Assembly (NCBI GenBank): GCA_016880695.1
Contig: JAEHCY010000168.1
Location: 1-7,981, forward strand
Direction: 5' to 3'
DNA: 7,981 bases
Source of the DNA: Chromatiaceae bacterium
GTDB lineage: Bacteria > Pseudomonadota > Gammaproteobacteria > Chromatiales > Chromatiaceae
A program made the position numbers and the translations under genes. The notes under the pieces are model-generated. The model saw only the letters and a program-made list of their open reading frames with translations. It was not told the origin of the DNA and searched no databases. Of this stretch, positions 1-5,005 are shown one piece after another. Position 1 is the first letter of the stretch. The number at the start of each line of letters is the position of its first letter.

Positions 1-477
1 AAGCGCTTGCCTCCGCAATAGCACCGCGGAAGGGCACCCAATAGGGGTACCGAAAGGAAAACCATCCCATACATTTAAGAACCCTTCGGACGTCACCAAC
101 GCCGAGAGGCGGGGCGTCTGCTCCCAAAAGCGGAGGCTTGAGCTAGCAATACCCCCAGCCTCCGGGTAACGCTCAAGCCCATCCCGAAGTAACCGCAGAT
201 GGCCAGGGTGCCAGAGGTCATCGTGATCCAGAAAGGCGACGAACGGGGCGGAGCTATGCGCTAGCCCGGCATTACGCGCCGCAACTGATCCGCCACCGTT
301 TCCCTCTATTAAGCGGACGCCCGAAAATCCGCGCACCCGCTCTACAGAAGCATCTGTCGATCCATCATCCACGACAACAACCTCAGCAGGAAGCACTTCC
401 TGGGAGAAAACACTCTCAAGCGTGCCTCCTATCCAAGGCGATCCGTTGTATAAGGCAATAATGACAGCTACATCCAT
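1..477 (-). CDS. Family 2 glycosyltransferase, N-terminal part (cut by left window edge)
   Basis: GT2 enzymes move a sugar from a nucleotide-sugar donor onto a growing glycan at the cytoplasmic face of the inner membrane, usually for O-antigen, capsule or exopolysaccharide; the acceptor here cannot be told. The frame stays open to the left edge and shows 159 residues. It opens with the Rossmann-like strand MDVAVIIALYNG (1-12), then VVVVDDGSTD (33-42, nucleotide binding), SVAARNAGLA (64-73) and FLDHDDLWHP (82-91), the DxD-type metal/donor site, followed by a TPIGCPSAVLLRR segment (144-156) typical of this GT-A fold. The start is the ATG at 477-475: a TAG stop lies in frame shortly upstream and strand beta-1 begins at residue 3. 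The ribosome site is weak (AGAGAG-like). GC is lower than in the rest of the window, which fits a transferred surface-polysaccharide locus continuing to the left. The family is clear from the motifs; the substrate is unknown. Confidence 0.93.
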   Translation of the reverse strand, partial: MDVAVIIALYNGSPWIGGTLESVFSQEVLPAEVVVVDDGSTDASVERVRGFSGVRLIEGNGGGSVAARNAGLAHSSAPFVAFLDHDDLWHPGHLRLLRDGLERYPEAGGIASSSLRFWEQTPRLSALVTSEGFLNVWDGFPFGTPIGCPSAVLLRRQAL

Positions 478-500
478 CGCCGAATCTCTCTACCCGTTGG

Positions 501-641
501 TTATTCCCCCGCGATACCTCTCAGCCGCTTCAGGTCGAGCTGCGCCCGCAGGCCAAGCCAACCAGGCGACGCGGCCCCGGCGTTCGATCGGCGCAACGCA
601 TCTTTGCAGATTGGCACGACCTTTATCAAAGACGGTAACAA
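501..641 (-). pseudogene. Possible small frame or gene remnant just upstream of the glycosyltransferase
   Basis: A 46-codon minus-strand frame can be read from a TTG at 641-639 to TAA at 503-501, ending 23 bases before the glycosyltransferase ATG. Its C-terminal part (PGWLGLRAQLDLKRLRGIAGE) has the composition of a real helical protein end. An AGGAGG at 648-643 precedes it, but it is only one base from the TTG, and a TAG stop lies in frame just before, so it is not a normal complete gene. It could be the tail of an eroded gene, a very short leader protein, or chance. No family was recognised. Confidence 0.15.
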
Positions 642-1036
642 CTCCTCCTATTAGTTCCGGTCTATCGTCTTACTGCTCGGGCTCAGCCATCGAGGCGCTT
701 GCTCCTGGGAAATTACCGACGGACTTTCCCTATCCTTGAGCGAGTGGCCTGAAGCGCGCCGGAAAGAGAACCCAAACCACAAGCATAAGCGTACCTCTGC
801 GGGCCTCGCTCGACGCGCCAGGCAGTCTAAGTCGAATCTTCGCGAGTCGTTCATTAACGATTTGAAGCTCGCTGCGCTTCGACCCCACGCTCGACGCGGC
901 CGGCGATGGTTTCGCTGGTATACCGGTTGCACGTCAATTCTTGGTTCACCGCCGGCCGGCGGCAAACCCGTCGGGCTAAAGTCCACGAGACCGCGAAAGC
1001 GCCGTGCATGTGGGACGTCGCGACATTCCGCTTAGC

Positions 1037-1090
1037 AAAAAATTTCTGGGAGCCACCGAAGAACCGCCAGGTGGCCAACGTCGGCCACCT
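1037..1090 (-). terminator. Hairpin followed by T-run on the minus strand, possible second terminator after mdh
   Basis: AGGTGGCC (1069-1076) and GGCCACCT (1083-1090) form a perfect 8-bp stem with a 6-base loop. On the minus strand a run of six T (A1037-A1042 on the plus strand) follows about 26 bases later, and an alternative stem GCCACC/GGTGGC brings a hairpin closer to it. The gap between stem and T-run is longer than in a standard intrinsic terminator, so this is a weak call. Confidence 0.3.
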
Positions 1091-1115
1091 CGCAGCACCA
1101 ACAGCGCACCCCCGA

Positions 1116-1131
1116 GCCCGGTTGGCCGGGC
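1116..1131. repeat. Small perfect inverted repeat downstream of mdh
   Basis: GCCCGG (1116-1121) and CCGGGC (1126-1131) pair over a 4-base loop. It lies between two other hairpins downstream of mdh and has no T-run. It may be part of a compound 3' end structure of the mdh transcript. Confidence 0.4.
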
Positions 1132-1150
1132 GTCGCGGGCCGATATCAAG

Positions 1151-1187
1151 CCCCCTGCCGCTCCCGGTGGCGGCTCGCGGCCGGGGG
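1151..1187 (-). terminator. Probable terminator hairpin directly after mdh
   Basis: CCCCCTGCCGC (1151-1161) pairs with GCGGCCGGGGG (1177-1187) in 10 of 11 positions, with a 15-base loop. It starts 8 bases beyond the mdh stop codon on the minus strand and is followed there by CTTGATAT. The stem is strong and well placed, but a true T-run is missing, so factor-dependent termination or 3'-end protection are also possible. Confidence 0.5.
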
Positions 1188-1195
1188 AAAGGGGA

Positions 1196-2185
1196 TTACG
1201 ACAGCAGATCCTTGACCCCTTCGCGCTCCTCCAGGAGCTCCTTGAGGGTGGCATCCATCCGCTCGCGCGAGAAGGCATCGATCTCCAGGCCGGTAATGCG
1301 CTCGTAGCGCCCCGGTGTACACACGCAGGGGACACCATAAAGCATGTCCTCGGGGATGCCATAGGAGCCATCGGAGGGGATACCCATCGTCACCCAGTGG
1401 CCGTTGCTGCCCAGCGCCCAGTCGCGCATGTGGTCGATGGCCGCGTTGGCGGCGCTGGCCGCGGAAGAGGCGCCGCGGGCGTCGATAATGGCCGCACCGC
1501 GCTTGCCCACCTTGGGGATGTAGGTGTTGCGGTACCAGTCCTCGTCATTCACCGCCGCCACGGCATTGTGGCCGGCCACGGTGGCAAAACGAATGTCCGG
1601 GTACATGGTGGGCGAGTGATTGCCCCACACCACCATCTTCTCCACCTCGGTAACCGCTTTGCCGGTGCGCGAGGCCAATTGGGATACGGCGCGGTTGTGG
1701 TCGAGACGCATCATCGAGGTGAAGTTCGCCTTGGGCAGGTCCGGTGCCGACTTCATGGCAATGTAGGCATTGGTGTTGGCCGGGTTGCCGACCACGATGA
1801 CGCGCACATCGCGCGAGGCCACGGCATTGAGCGCTCGCCCCTGCTCGGTGAAGATCTTGGCGTTATCCATCAACAGATCCTTGCGCTCCATGCCGGGTCC
1901 GCGGGGCTTGGCCCCCACCAGCAGGGCGTAGTCGATGTCCTTGAACGCCACCGTTGGGTCGCCGGTGCCCACCATGCCGGCTAGCAACGGGAAGGCGCAA
2001 TCCTCAAGCTCCATCATCACACCGGCGAGGGCCTTCTGTGGCTTCTCGATGGGCAGTTCCAGCATCTGCAGGATGACGGGCTGGTCCTTACCCAACATCT
2101 CGCCGGAGGCGATGCGAAACAGCAGGGCATAACCGATTTGACCGGCAGCGCCGGTGACAGCGACACGGACGGGTGTCTTGGCCAC
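1196..2185 (-). CDS. mdh: Malate dehydrogenase (NAD-dependent, cytosolic-type/type 2)
   Basis: Mdh reversibly oxidises L-malate to oxaloacetate with NAD+ in the cytoplasm, a TCA-cycle step. The 329-residue product has the length of the type 2, cytosolic-like bacterial enzymes (about 326-329), longer than the E. coli type. The N-terminal nucleotide fold is TGAAGQIGY (11-19, GxxGxxG). The substrate arginines are in [15 protein letters not shown] (R95 and R101) and LDHNR (R165). D162 and H190 ([13 protein letters not shown]) form the catalytic pair, and NPANTNA (134-140) is the usual cofactor loop. The start is the GTG at 2185-2183, which follows GGAGG by 9 bases and puts [12 protein letters not shown] at the expected N-terminus. 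The frame remains open 48 codons further upstream, but that extension looks nothing like Mdh. A terminator-like hairpin follows the stop. It is divergent from the DUF533 gene and appears monocistronic. No key residue is missing. Confidence 0.97.
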   Translation of the reverse strand: MAKTPVRVAVTGAAGQIGYALLFRIASGEMLGKDQPVILQMLELPIEKPQKALAGVMMELEDCAFPLLAGMVGTGDPTVAFKDIDYALLVGAKPRGPGMERKDLLMDNAKIFTEQGRALNAVASRDVRVIVVGNPANTNAYIAMKSAPDLPKANFTSMMRLDHNRAVSQLASRTGKAVTEVEKMVVWGNHSPTMYPDIRFATVAGHNAVAAVNDEDWYRNTYIPKVGKRGAAIIDARGASSAASAANAAIDHMRDWALGSNGHWVTMGIPSDGSYGIPEDMLYGVPCVCTPGRYERITGLEIDAFSRERMDATLKELLEEREGVKDLLS

Positions 2186-2194
2186 GAGGGTGTT

Positions 2195-2199
2195 CCTCC
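2195..2199 (-). promoter_or_regulatory. Shine-Dalgarno site that fixes the mdh GTG start
   Basis: GGAGG on the minus strand, 9 bases before the GTG at 2185. It supports the GTG over the more distant upstream ATG at 2329, which has no comparable site. Confidence 0.8.
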
Positions 2200-2530
2200 A
2201 GTTGGGGTAAGTGTGGTCGATCTGGGACACGGGCGCCGTAACCAATGGGCGCCGCGTTGGGGTTTGGGGGGCCACGGATCGCGGCCCCCTCAGCCCGCGA
2301 ATGCTGGCCGAAGCGAACGGCCTCGTCAAGATTAATCACCCGCGGCGCAGGCGTATATCTCTCGCTCGCGATTCGGCGTAAATTGCGCTCGGGTGCCGCG
2401 AGTGGGCGGCGCGGCGGCGGCTCCCTCTGCCATTCCAGTCAGACGGCGTCGAATCGAGTAAACTGTGATGGATCGCTCGCTTTTTCGGGTGGCGCGGGCG
2501 CATCGACACCTTTTCAACGGGTCTATCTTC

Positions 2531-2536
2531 GAGGAG
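2531..2536 (+). promoter_or_regulatory. Shine-Dalgarno site that fixes the DUF533 gene start
   Basis: GAGGAG lies 8 bases before the ATG at 2545. The frame is open 100 codons further upstream, but that extension is arginine-rich and not family-like, so this site decides the start. Confidence 0.8.
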
Positions 2537-2544
2537 CGAATCTC

Positions 2545-3297
2545 ATGGCGAACTTCAGCGATCTACTCGGCTCACTCATGCAAGGGGGCATGGCGGGCAG
2601 CGGACAACAGCGCATGGGTAATGCGCTGGGCGATCAGGGGATTGGCGGGATGTTGAACAGCGTTTTCGGCGGCATGGGGGACACCTTGAGCCGCGCGGGC
2701 ACGGAGGTTCGCCAAAACCCCATGGCAGCAGGCGGCCTGGGTGCCTTGCTTGGCTCCCTGCTCGGCGGCGGGGGCGATTCGGTCAAGGGCGCGCTCGGTG
2801 GCGGCGCGATTGGCGTGATCGCCAGCATTGCCATGGCCGCCCTGCGCAATGCGGGACAGGGCGGGGCTGACGAGCAACAACCCCTGTCGCCAACCAACCT
2901 TCCGGCCGGCCTGCGCCCCCCGACCAATGCGCGGGAAGCCGAGGCCCAGGAGGCCACCGCACAACTGCTCCTCAAGGCCATGGTGAGCGCGGCGAAGGCC
3001 GACGGTCAGGTCGATCAGCAGGAGATGCAGCGGATCCTAGGCAAGGCGCGCGAGGCCGGTGCCGATAGCGAGGTCCAGTCCTGGTTGCTCCAGGAGCTCA
3101 GCACCCCGCTGGACATCAATGCGCTGGTTCGTGCCATTCCCAACCAGACAGCGGCCGCCCAGGTATACACGGCGTCGCTGTTTGCCATCGACGTGGACAC
3201 TGACGCCGAGCGCGATTACCTCGGCCGCCTCGCGGCGCTCTCGGGTCTCGACGCCGCGGTGGTCAACCAGATCCATTCCTCCCTCGGGGTGCGTTGA
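2545..3297 (+). CDS. DUF533 family protein (YebE-like, TerB-like C-terminal domain)
   Basis: The 250-residue product belongs to the DUF533 group, whose known example is the E. coli inner-membrane protein YebE; its molecular role is not established. Residues 1-60 are glycine/methionine-rich, starting MANFSDLLGSLMQGGM. Residues 61-100 are glycine-rich and hydrophobic, with a likely membrane segment at about 83-100 (ALGGGAIGVIASIAMAAL). A polar linker (102-130) leads to an all-helical TerB-like domain (about 137-248) with AAKADGQVDQQEMQRI (149-164) and YTASLFAIDVDTDAERDYL (208-226), the acidic signatures of this fold. The length is close to that of YebE (about 220), with a somewhat longer N-terminus. 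The start is supported by GAGGAG 8 bases upstream. The gene is alone on the plus strand, convergent with the M48 gene. TerB-like domains are often linked to stress and metal sensing at the membrane, but no ligand can be inferred here. Confidence 0.88.
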   Translation: MANFSDLLGSLMQGGMAGSGQQRMGNALGDQGIGGMLNSVFGGMGDTLSRAGTEVRQNPMAAGGLGALLGSLLGGGGDSVKGALGGGAIGVIASIAMAALRNAGQGGADEQQPLSPTNLPAGLRPPTNAREAEAQEATAQLLLKAMVSAAKADGQVDQQEMQRILGKAREAGADSEVQSWLLQELSTPLDINALVRAIPNQTAAAQVYTASLFAIDVDTDAERDYLGRLAALSGLDAAVVNQIHSSLGVR

Positions 3298-3302
3298 TCG
3301 GG

Positions 3303-3331
3303 AAGTCCGCCCACCAACGGGCCGCGGACTT
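3303..3331 (+). terminator. Terminator-like hairpin right after the DUF533 gene
   Basis: AAGTCCGC (3303-3310) and GCGGACTT (3324-3331) form a perfect 8-bp stem over a 13-base loop, beginning 5 bases past the stop codon. The following bases are TAACCCCC rather than a T-run, so intrinsic termination is plausible but not certain. Confidence 0.45.
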
Positions 3332-3379
3332 AACCCCCACCCTCGCGGGGATCCGCCGGAGCAACGGAAGCGCTCGCGC

Positions 3380-3407
3380 GAGGGGTCGGATGCGAATCCG
3401 ACCCCTC
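3380..3407. terminator. Perfect 12-bp hairpin between convergent genes, probable bidirectional terminator
   Basis: GAGGGGTCGGAT (3380-3391) and ATCCGACCCCTC (3396-3407) are perfect inverted copies around the loop GCGA, a GNRA-type tetraloop. It lies between the ends of the DUF533 and M48 genes, 33 bases past the M48 stop, where a shared terminator is expected. There is no clear T-run on either side. Confidence 0.6.
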
Positions 3408-3440
3408 ATCCACTCCGGGGTCCGGTTTGTGGGCGGCGGG

Positions 3441-4253
3441 TCAACGCTCTGCCTTCGCCGCCTTCTGGTACTGGCGCTCGGCCTCCGGCAGGTGGCTCGC
3501 CAGCTCGGCGATGCGGCGCCCATCGAGTGGGTGAGTGCTGAGGAACTCCATGGGCTCGCCTCCCCGCTCTTCGGTGTAGGCATGGAAACGCCGCCAGAAC
3601 TCCACCGCCTTGCGCGGATCGTAGCCCGCCCGGGCCATATACAGCAGTCCCAGACGGTCGGCCTCGAGCTCCTGGCCACGGGAGTGGGGAAGCGCCCGGC
3701 CAACCTGGGCGCCGATGCCGTAGGCCTGCAACGCCAAGTCCCGGGTCAGAGCGCCCTGGGTCCCGAGGGCCACGGAGAGGACCTGTCCGCCCACCTGGAT
3801 CAGCAACGCCTCGGACATGCGCTCCGCGCCATGCCGGGCCACCGCATGGGCCACCTCGTGGCCGATCACGGTGGCAAGACCGTCTTCGTCCCTGGTGATG
3901 GGCAGGATGCCGGTGTAGACGCCCACCTTACCGCCCGGCAGGCAGAAGGCGTTGGGGGTCTTCGGGTCCTCGAACAGCACAAACTCCCACCGGGCACCGG
4001 GCAGCGGCGCCACCGCCGCTACCCGCCGGCCCACGCGTTGCACCATCGCGTTCTGCGCCGGGTTGCGGGAGATCGGCTTCGAGCCCTTAACCTCTTGGAA
4101 GGCGCTGATGCCGAGGCGAACCTCTTCCTGGGGGCTCACCAGCAGCACCTGCGAGCGGCCAGTCTCCGGCACCGTACTGCAGGCCGGCAGCACCCCGCCG
4201 AGGACACCCGCCGCAATCAAGGCCCTTGCCGTGTTTTCCCACCGCTTCGGCAT
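3441..4253 (-). CDS. M48 family zinc metalloprotease, lipoprotein (LoiP/YcaL-like)
   Basis: This is a zinc endopeptidase of the Ste24p/HtpX-like M48 family, predicted to be anchored by lipid and to act on the periplasmic side, most likely at the outer membrane, in protein quality control. The 270 residues compare with about 250 for E. coli LoiP and YcaL. A signal peptide ends in the lipobox LPAC (22-25), with cleavage before Cys25 and no aspartate at +2, so outer-membrane sorting is expected. The zinc site is HEVAH (132-136), with the third ligand E195 in ELEAD (195-199). NAFCLPGGKVGVYTG (101-115) is the conserved strand before the active helix; a cysteine stands where alanine is usual. SRGQELEADRLG (191-202) and STHPLDGRRI (239-248) are further family marks. 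The ATG at 4253 has GGGAGG 10 bases upstream. It lies 172 bases downstream of the LOV gene and may be read through from it. No transmembrane helix other than the signal is seen. Confidence 0.92.
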   Translation of the reverse strand: MPKRWENTARALIAAGVLGGVLPACSTVPETGRSQVLLVSPQEEVRLGISAFQEVKGSKPISRNPAQNAMVQRVGRRVAAVAPLPGARWEFVLFEDPKTPNAFCLPGGKVGVYTGILPITRDEDGLATVIGHEVAHAVARHGAERMSEALLIQVGGQVLSVALGTQGALTRDLALQAYGIGAQVGRALPHSRGQELEADRLGLLYMARAGYDPRKAVEFWRRFHAYTEERGGEPMEFLSTHPLDGRRIAELASHLPEAERQYQKAAKAER

Positions 4254-4359
4254 ATCTGACCATCCTCCCAGGGGCCGCAACGCCGCCAGGAATGGGCGCC
4301 CTGGACTCGGCTGAAGCTTGCTCAGTAGGGCCGGAAGTCCACCACCACCCGCAACCCGC

Positions 4360-4374
4360 CGGGGCGCCGCCCCG
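4360..4374 (-). terminator. Small GC hairpin between the LOV and M48 genes
   Basis: CGGGGC (4360-4365) and GCCCCG (4369-4374) pair over three bases, about 50 bases beyond the LOV stop on the minus strand. It has no T-run. It could slow or partly end transcription before the M48 gene, or be chance in GC-rich DNA. Confidence 0.2.
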
Positions 4375-4425
4375 CAGTCGGCCGATCGCGCCGCCGGGGC
4401 TGGCCCACTTCCACCCTTAGGGCGT

Positions 4426-4875
4426 TCAGTCGATCTCCCGCAGCAGCCGCTTGAGCTTCTTGAACTCTTCGTCCGCCCGCACCTGGTTGGTGATGTCGTA
4501 TTGCAGCCCAAGGTAGTACATCAGGCAGTTCTCTGGGTCGAGGATCGGACGGATCGTCAGTCGGTTGAAGAACAGCTCACCGTCCTTGCGGTAGTTCCGT
4601 AGCGTCACCGTCACCGACGTCTGCGAACGGATGGCGGCACGGATCTCCTCGAGCGCCGGCTGATCCTGGTCCTCCCCCTGAAGAAAGCGGCAGTTTCTGC
4701 CGATGATCTCATCGCGGTTGTAGCCGGTCATCAGCTCGAACATCTCATTGGCGTAGACGATCGGGTTGTCCGGCTGATGGGGGTCGGACAGGGTGATGCC
4801 CGTGATGCAGGTATCGAGAATCTGTGAGAGCAGGTGGGGCATGGCCCTCGCGTCCTGGTCGTCTGGAAATCTCAT
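4426..4875 (-). CDS. Short LOV (PAS) blue-light photoreceptor without effector domain
   Basis: LOV domains bind FMN and form a reversible cysteine-flavin adduct under blue light, which changes flanking helices and dimerisation. The product has only 149 residues. The core (about 20-129) contains YANEMFELMTGYNRDEIIGR (41-60) and the photoactive motif GRNCRFLQG (59-67), with adduct Cys62 and flavin-contacting R63 and Q66. RNYRKDGELFFNRL (93-106) supplies the isoalloxazine-binding asparagines N94 and N104, and YLGLQYDIT (121-129) the signalling glutamine Q125. A short N-cap (1-19) and a charged C-terminal helix (130-149), like a J-alpha helix, are the only additions. There is no kinase, GGDEF/EAL, STAS or helix-turn-helix part, as in the short LOV proteins of Pseudomonas putida and Dinoroseobacter. 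The ATG at 4875 has GGAG 8 bases upstream. The gene is 130 bases downstream of the phosphoglycerol transferase gene. The output partner is unknown; dimer change or binding to another protein is inferred. Confidence 0.93.
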   Translation of the reverse strand: MRFPDDQDARAMPHLLSQILDTCITGITLSDPHQPDNPIVYANEMFELMTGYNRDEIIGRNCRFLQGEDQDQPALEEIRAAIRSQTSVTVTLRNYRKDGELFFNRLTIRPILDPENCLMYYLGLQYDITNQVRADEEFKKLKRLLREID

Positions 4876-4883
4876 GGTGGCAA

Positions 4884-4887
4884 CTCC
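4884..4887 (-). promoter_or_regulatory. Shine-Dalgarno site that fixes the LOV start
   Basis: GGAG on the minus strand, 8 bases before the ATG at 4875. It favours this start over the ATG 27 codons upstream, whose extension would add residues unlike any LOV N-cap. Confidence 0.7.
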
Positions 4888-4939
4888 GTCTCTGGGCTGG
4901 ATCAAACAGGGGTCGACCCGATCGGCGCCGCGGCACGCT

Positions 4940-4973
4940 CCGGTCGCTGGGGACATTGTCCAGAAACGACCGG
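4940..4973 (-). promoter_or_regulatory. Nested inverted repeat between the transferase and LOV genes
   Basis: CCGGTCG (4940-4946) and CGACCGG (4967-4973) are perfect 7-bp inverted copies. Centred inside them is the palindrome GGACATTGTCC (4951-4961). As RNA this gives two stacked stems with an internal loop; as DNA it is a symmetric site about 80 bases before the LOV start. It also lies 32-66 bases beyond the transferase stop, so it may be that gene's terminator. No T-run follows. Which role applies cannot be told from sequence. Confidence 0.4.
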
Positions 4974-5005
4974 CCGCTGACCAGACGTAACGCGCCGGCG
5001 CGCCC

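Larger units (their letters stand above)
478..1195. other. Long gap with no convincing gene between the glycosyltransferase and mdh
   Basis: This stretch of about 700 bases holds no frame that I recognise as a protein family on either strand, and no tRNA fold. It contains three inverted repeats close to the end of mdh (listed as terminator candidates), a 14-bp GC palindrome at 949-962, and small hairpins at 847-860 (TCGTT/AACGA) and 864-880 (GAAGC/GCTTC). A possible protein remnant lies at 501-641 on the minus strand. I could not find a convincing -35/-10 pair for the glycosyltransferase, although its promoter should be here if it is the first gene of its transcript. The mix of gene-less sequence and changed GC suggests a junction between a stable core region (mdh) and a variable polysaccharide region. 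Confidence 0.6.
2186..2544. promoter_or_regulatory. Divergent intergenic region between mdh and the DUF533 gene, with two dyads
   Basis: This region must hold the promoters of both neighbours. A TTGACG on the minus strand (2329-2324) is a fair -35 for mdh, but the hexamer 17 bases later (CAGCAT) matches the -10 consensus in only three positions. I found no convincing plus-strand promoter for the DUF533 gene. Two dyads lie in the mdh leader: GGCGCC at 2232-2237 and again at 2248-2253, and GGGGGCC (2267-2273) with GGCCCCC (2283-2289) around a 9-base loop. They could be RNA leader structure or protein sites. No gene of its own is seen here. Confidence 0.4.

Noticed and set aside
949..962. 14-bp palindrome CCGCCGGCCGGCGG
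   Set aside because: Pure GC palindromes of this kind are common in high-GC DNA; it has no placement relative to a gene that suggests function.
651..1078. Overlapping open frames of 111 and 74 codons on the minus strand in the gap left of mdh
   Set aside because: Composition is rich in Arg/Ser/Pro, starts lack good ribosome sites, and no motif or family is recognisable.
1004..1984. Long open frame of 326 codons on the plus strand
   Set aside because: It lies opposite mdh and its start falls in non-coding sequence. The protein is His/Gly/Arg-rich with no family pattern, as expected from the antisense of a GC-rich gene.
2186..2329. N-terminal extension of Mdh by 48 residues to the ATG at 2329
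   Set aside because: The extension has no similarity to Mdh and no ribosome site, while GGAGG sits 9 bases before the GTG that gives the normal N-terminus.
3294..4259. Open frame of 321 codons on the plus strand
   Set aside because: It is antisense to the M48 protease gene, whose zinc motif, lipobox and ribosome site are clear. The opposite product is His/Arg-rich and unlike any family.
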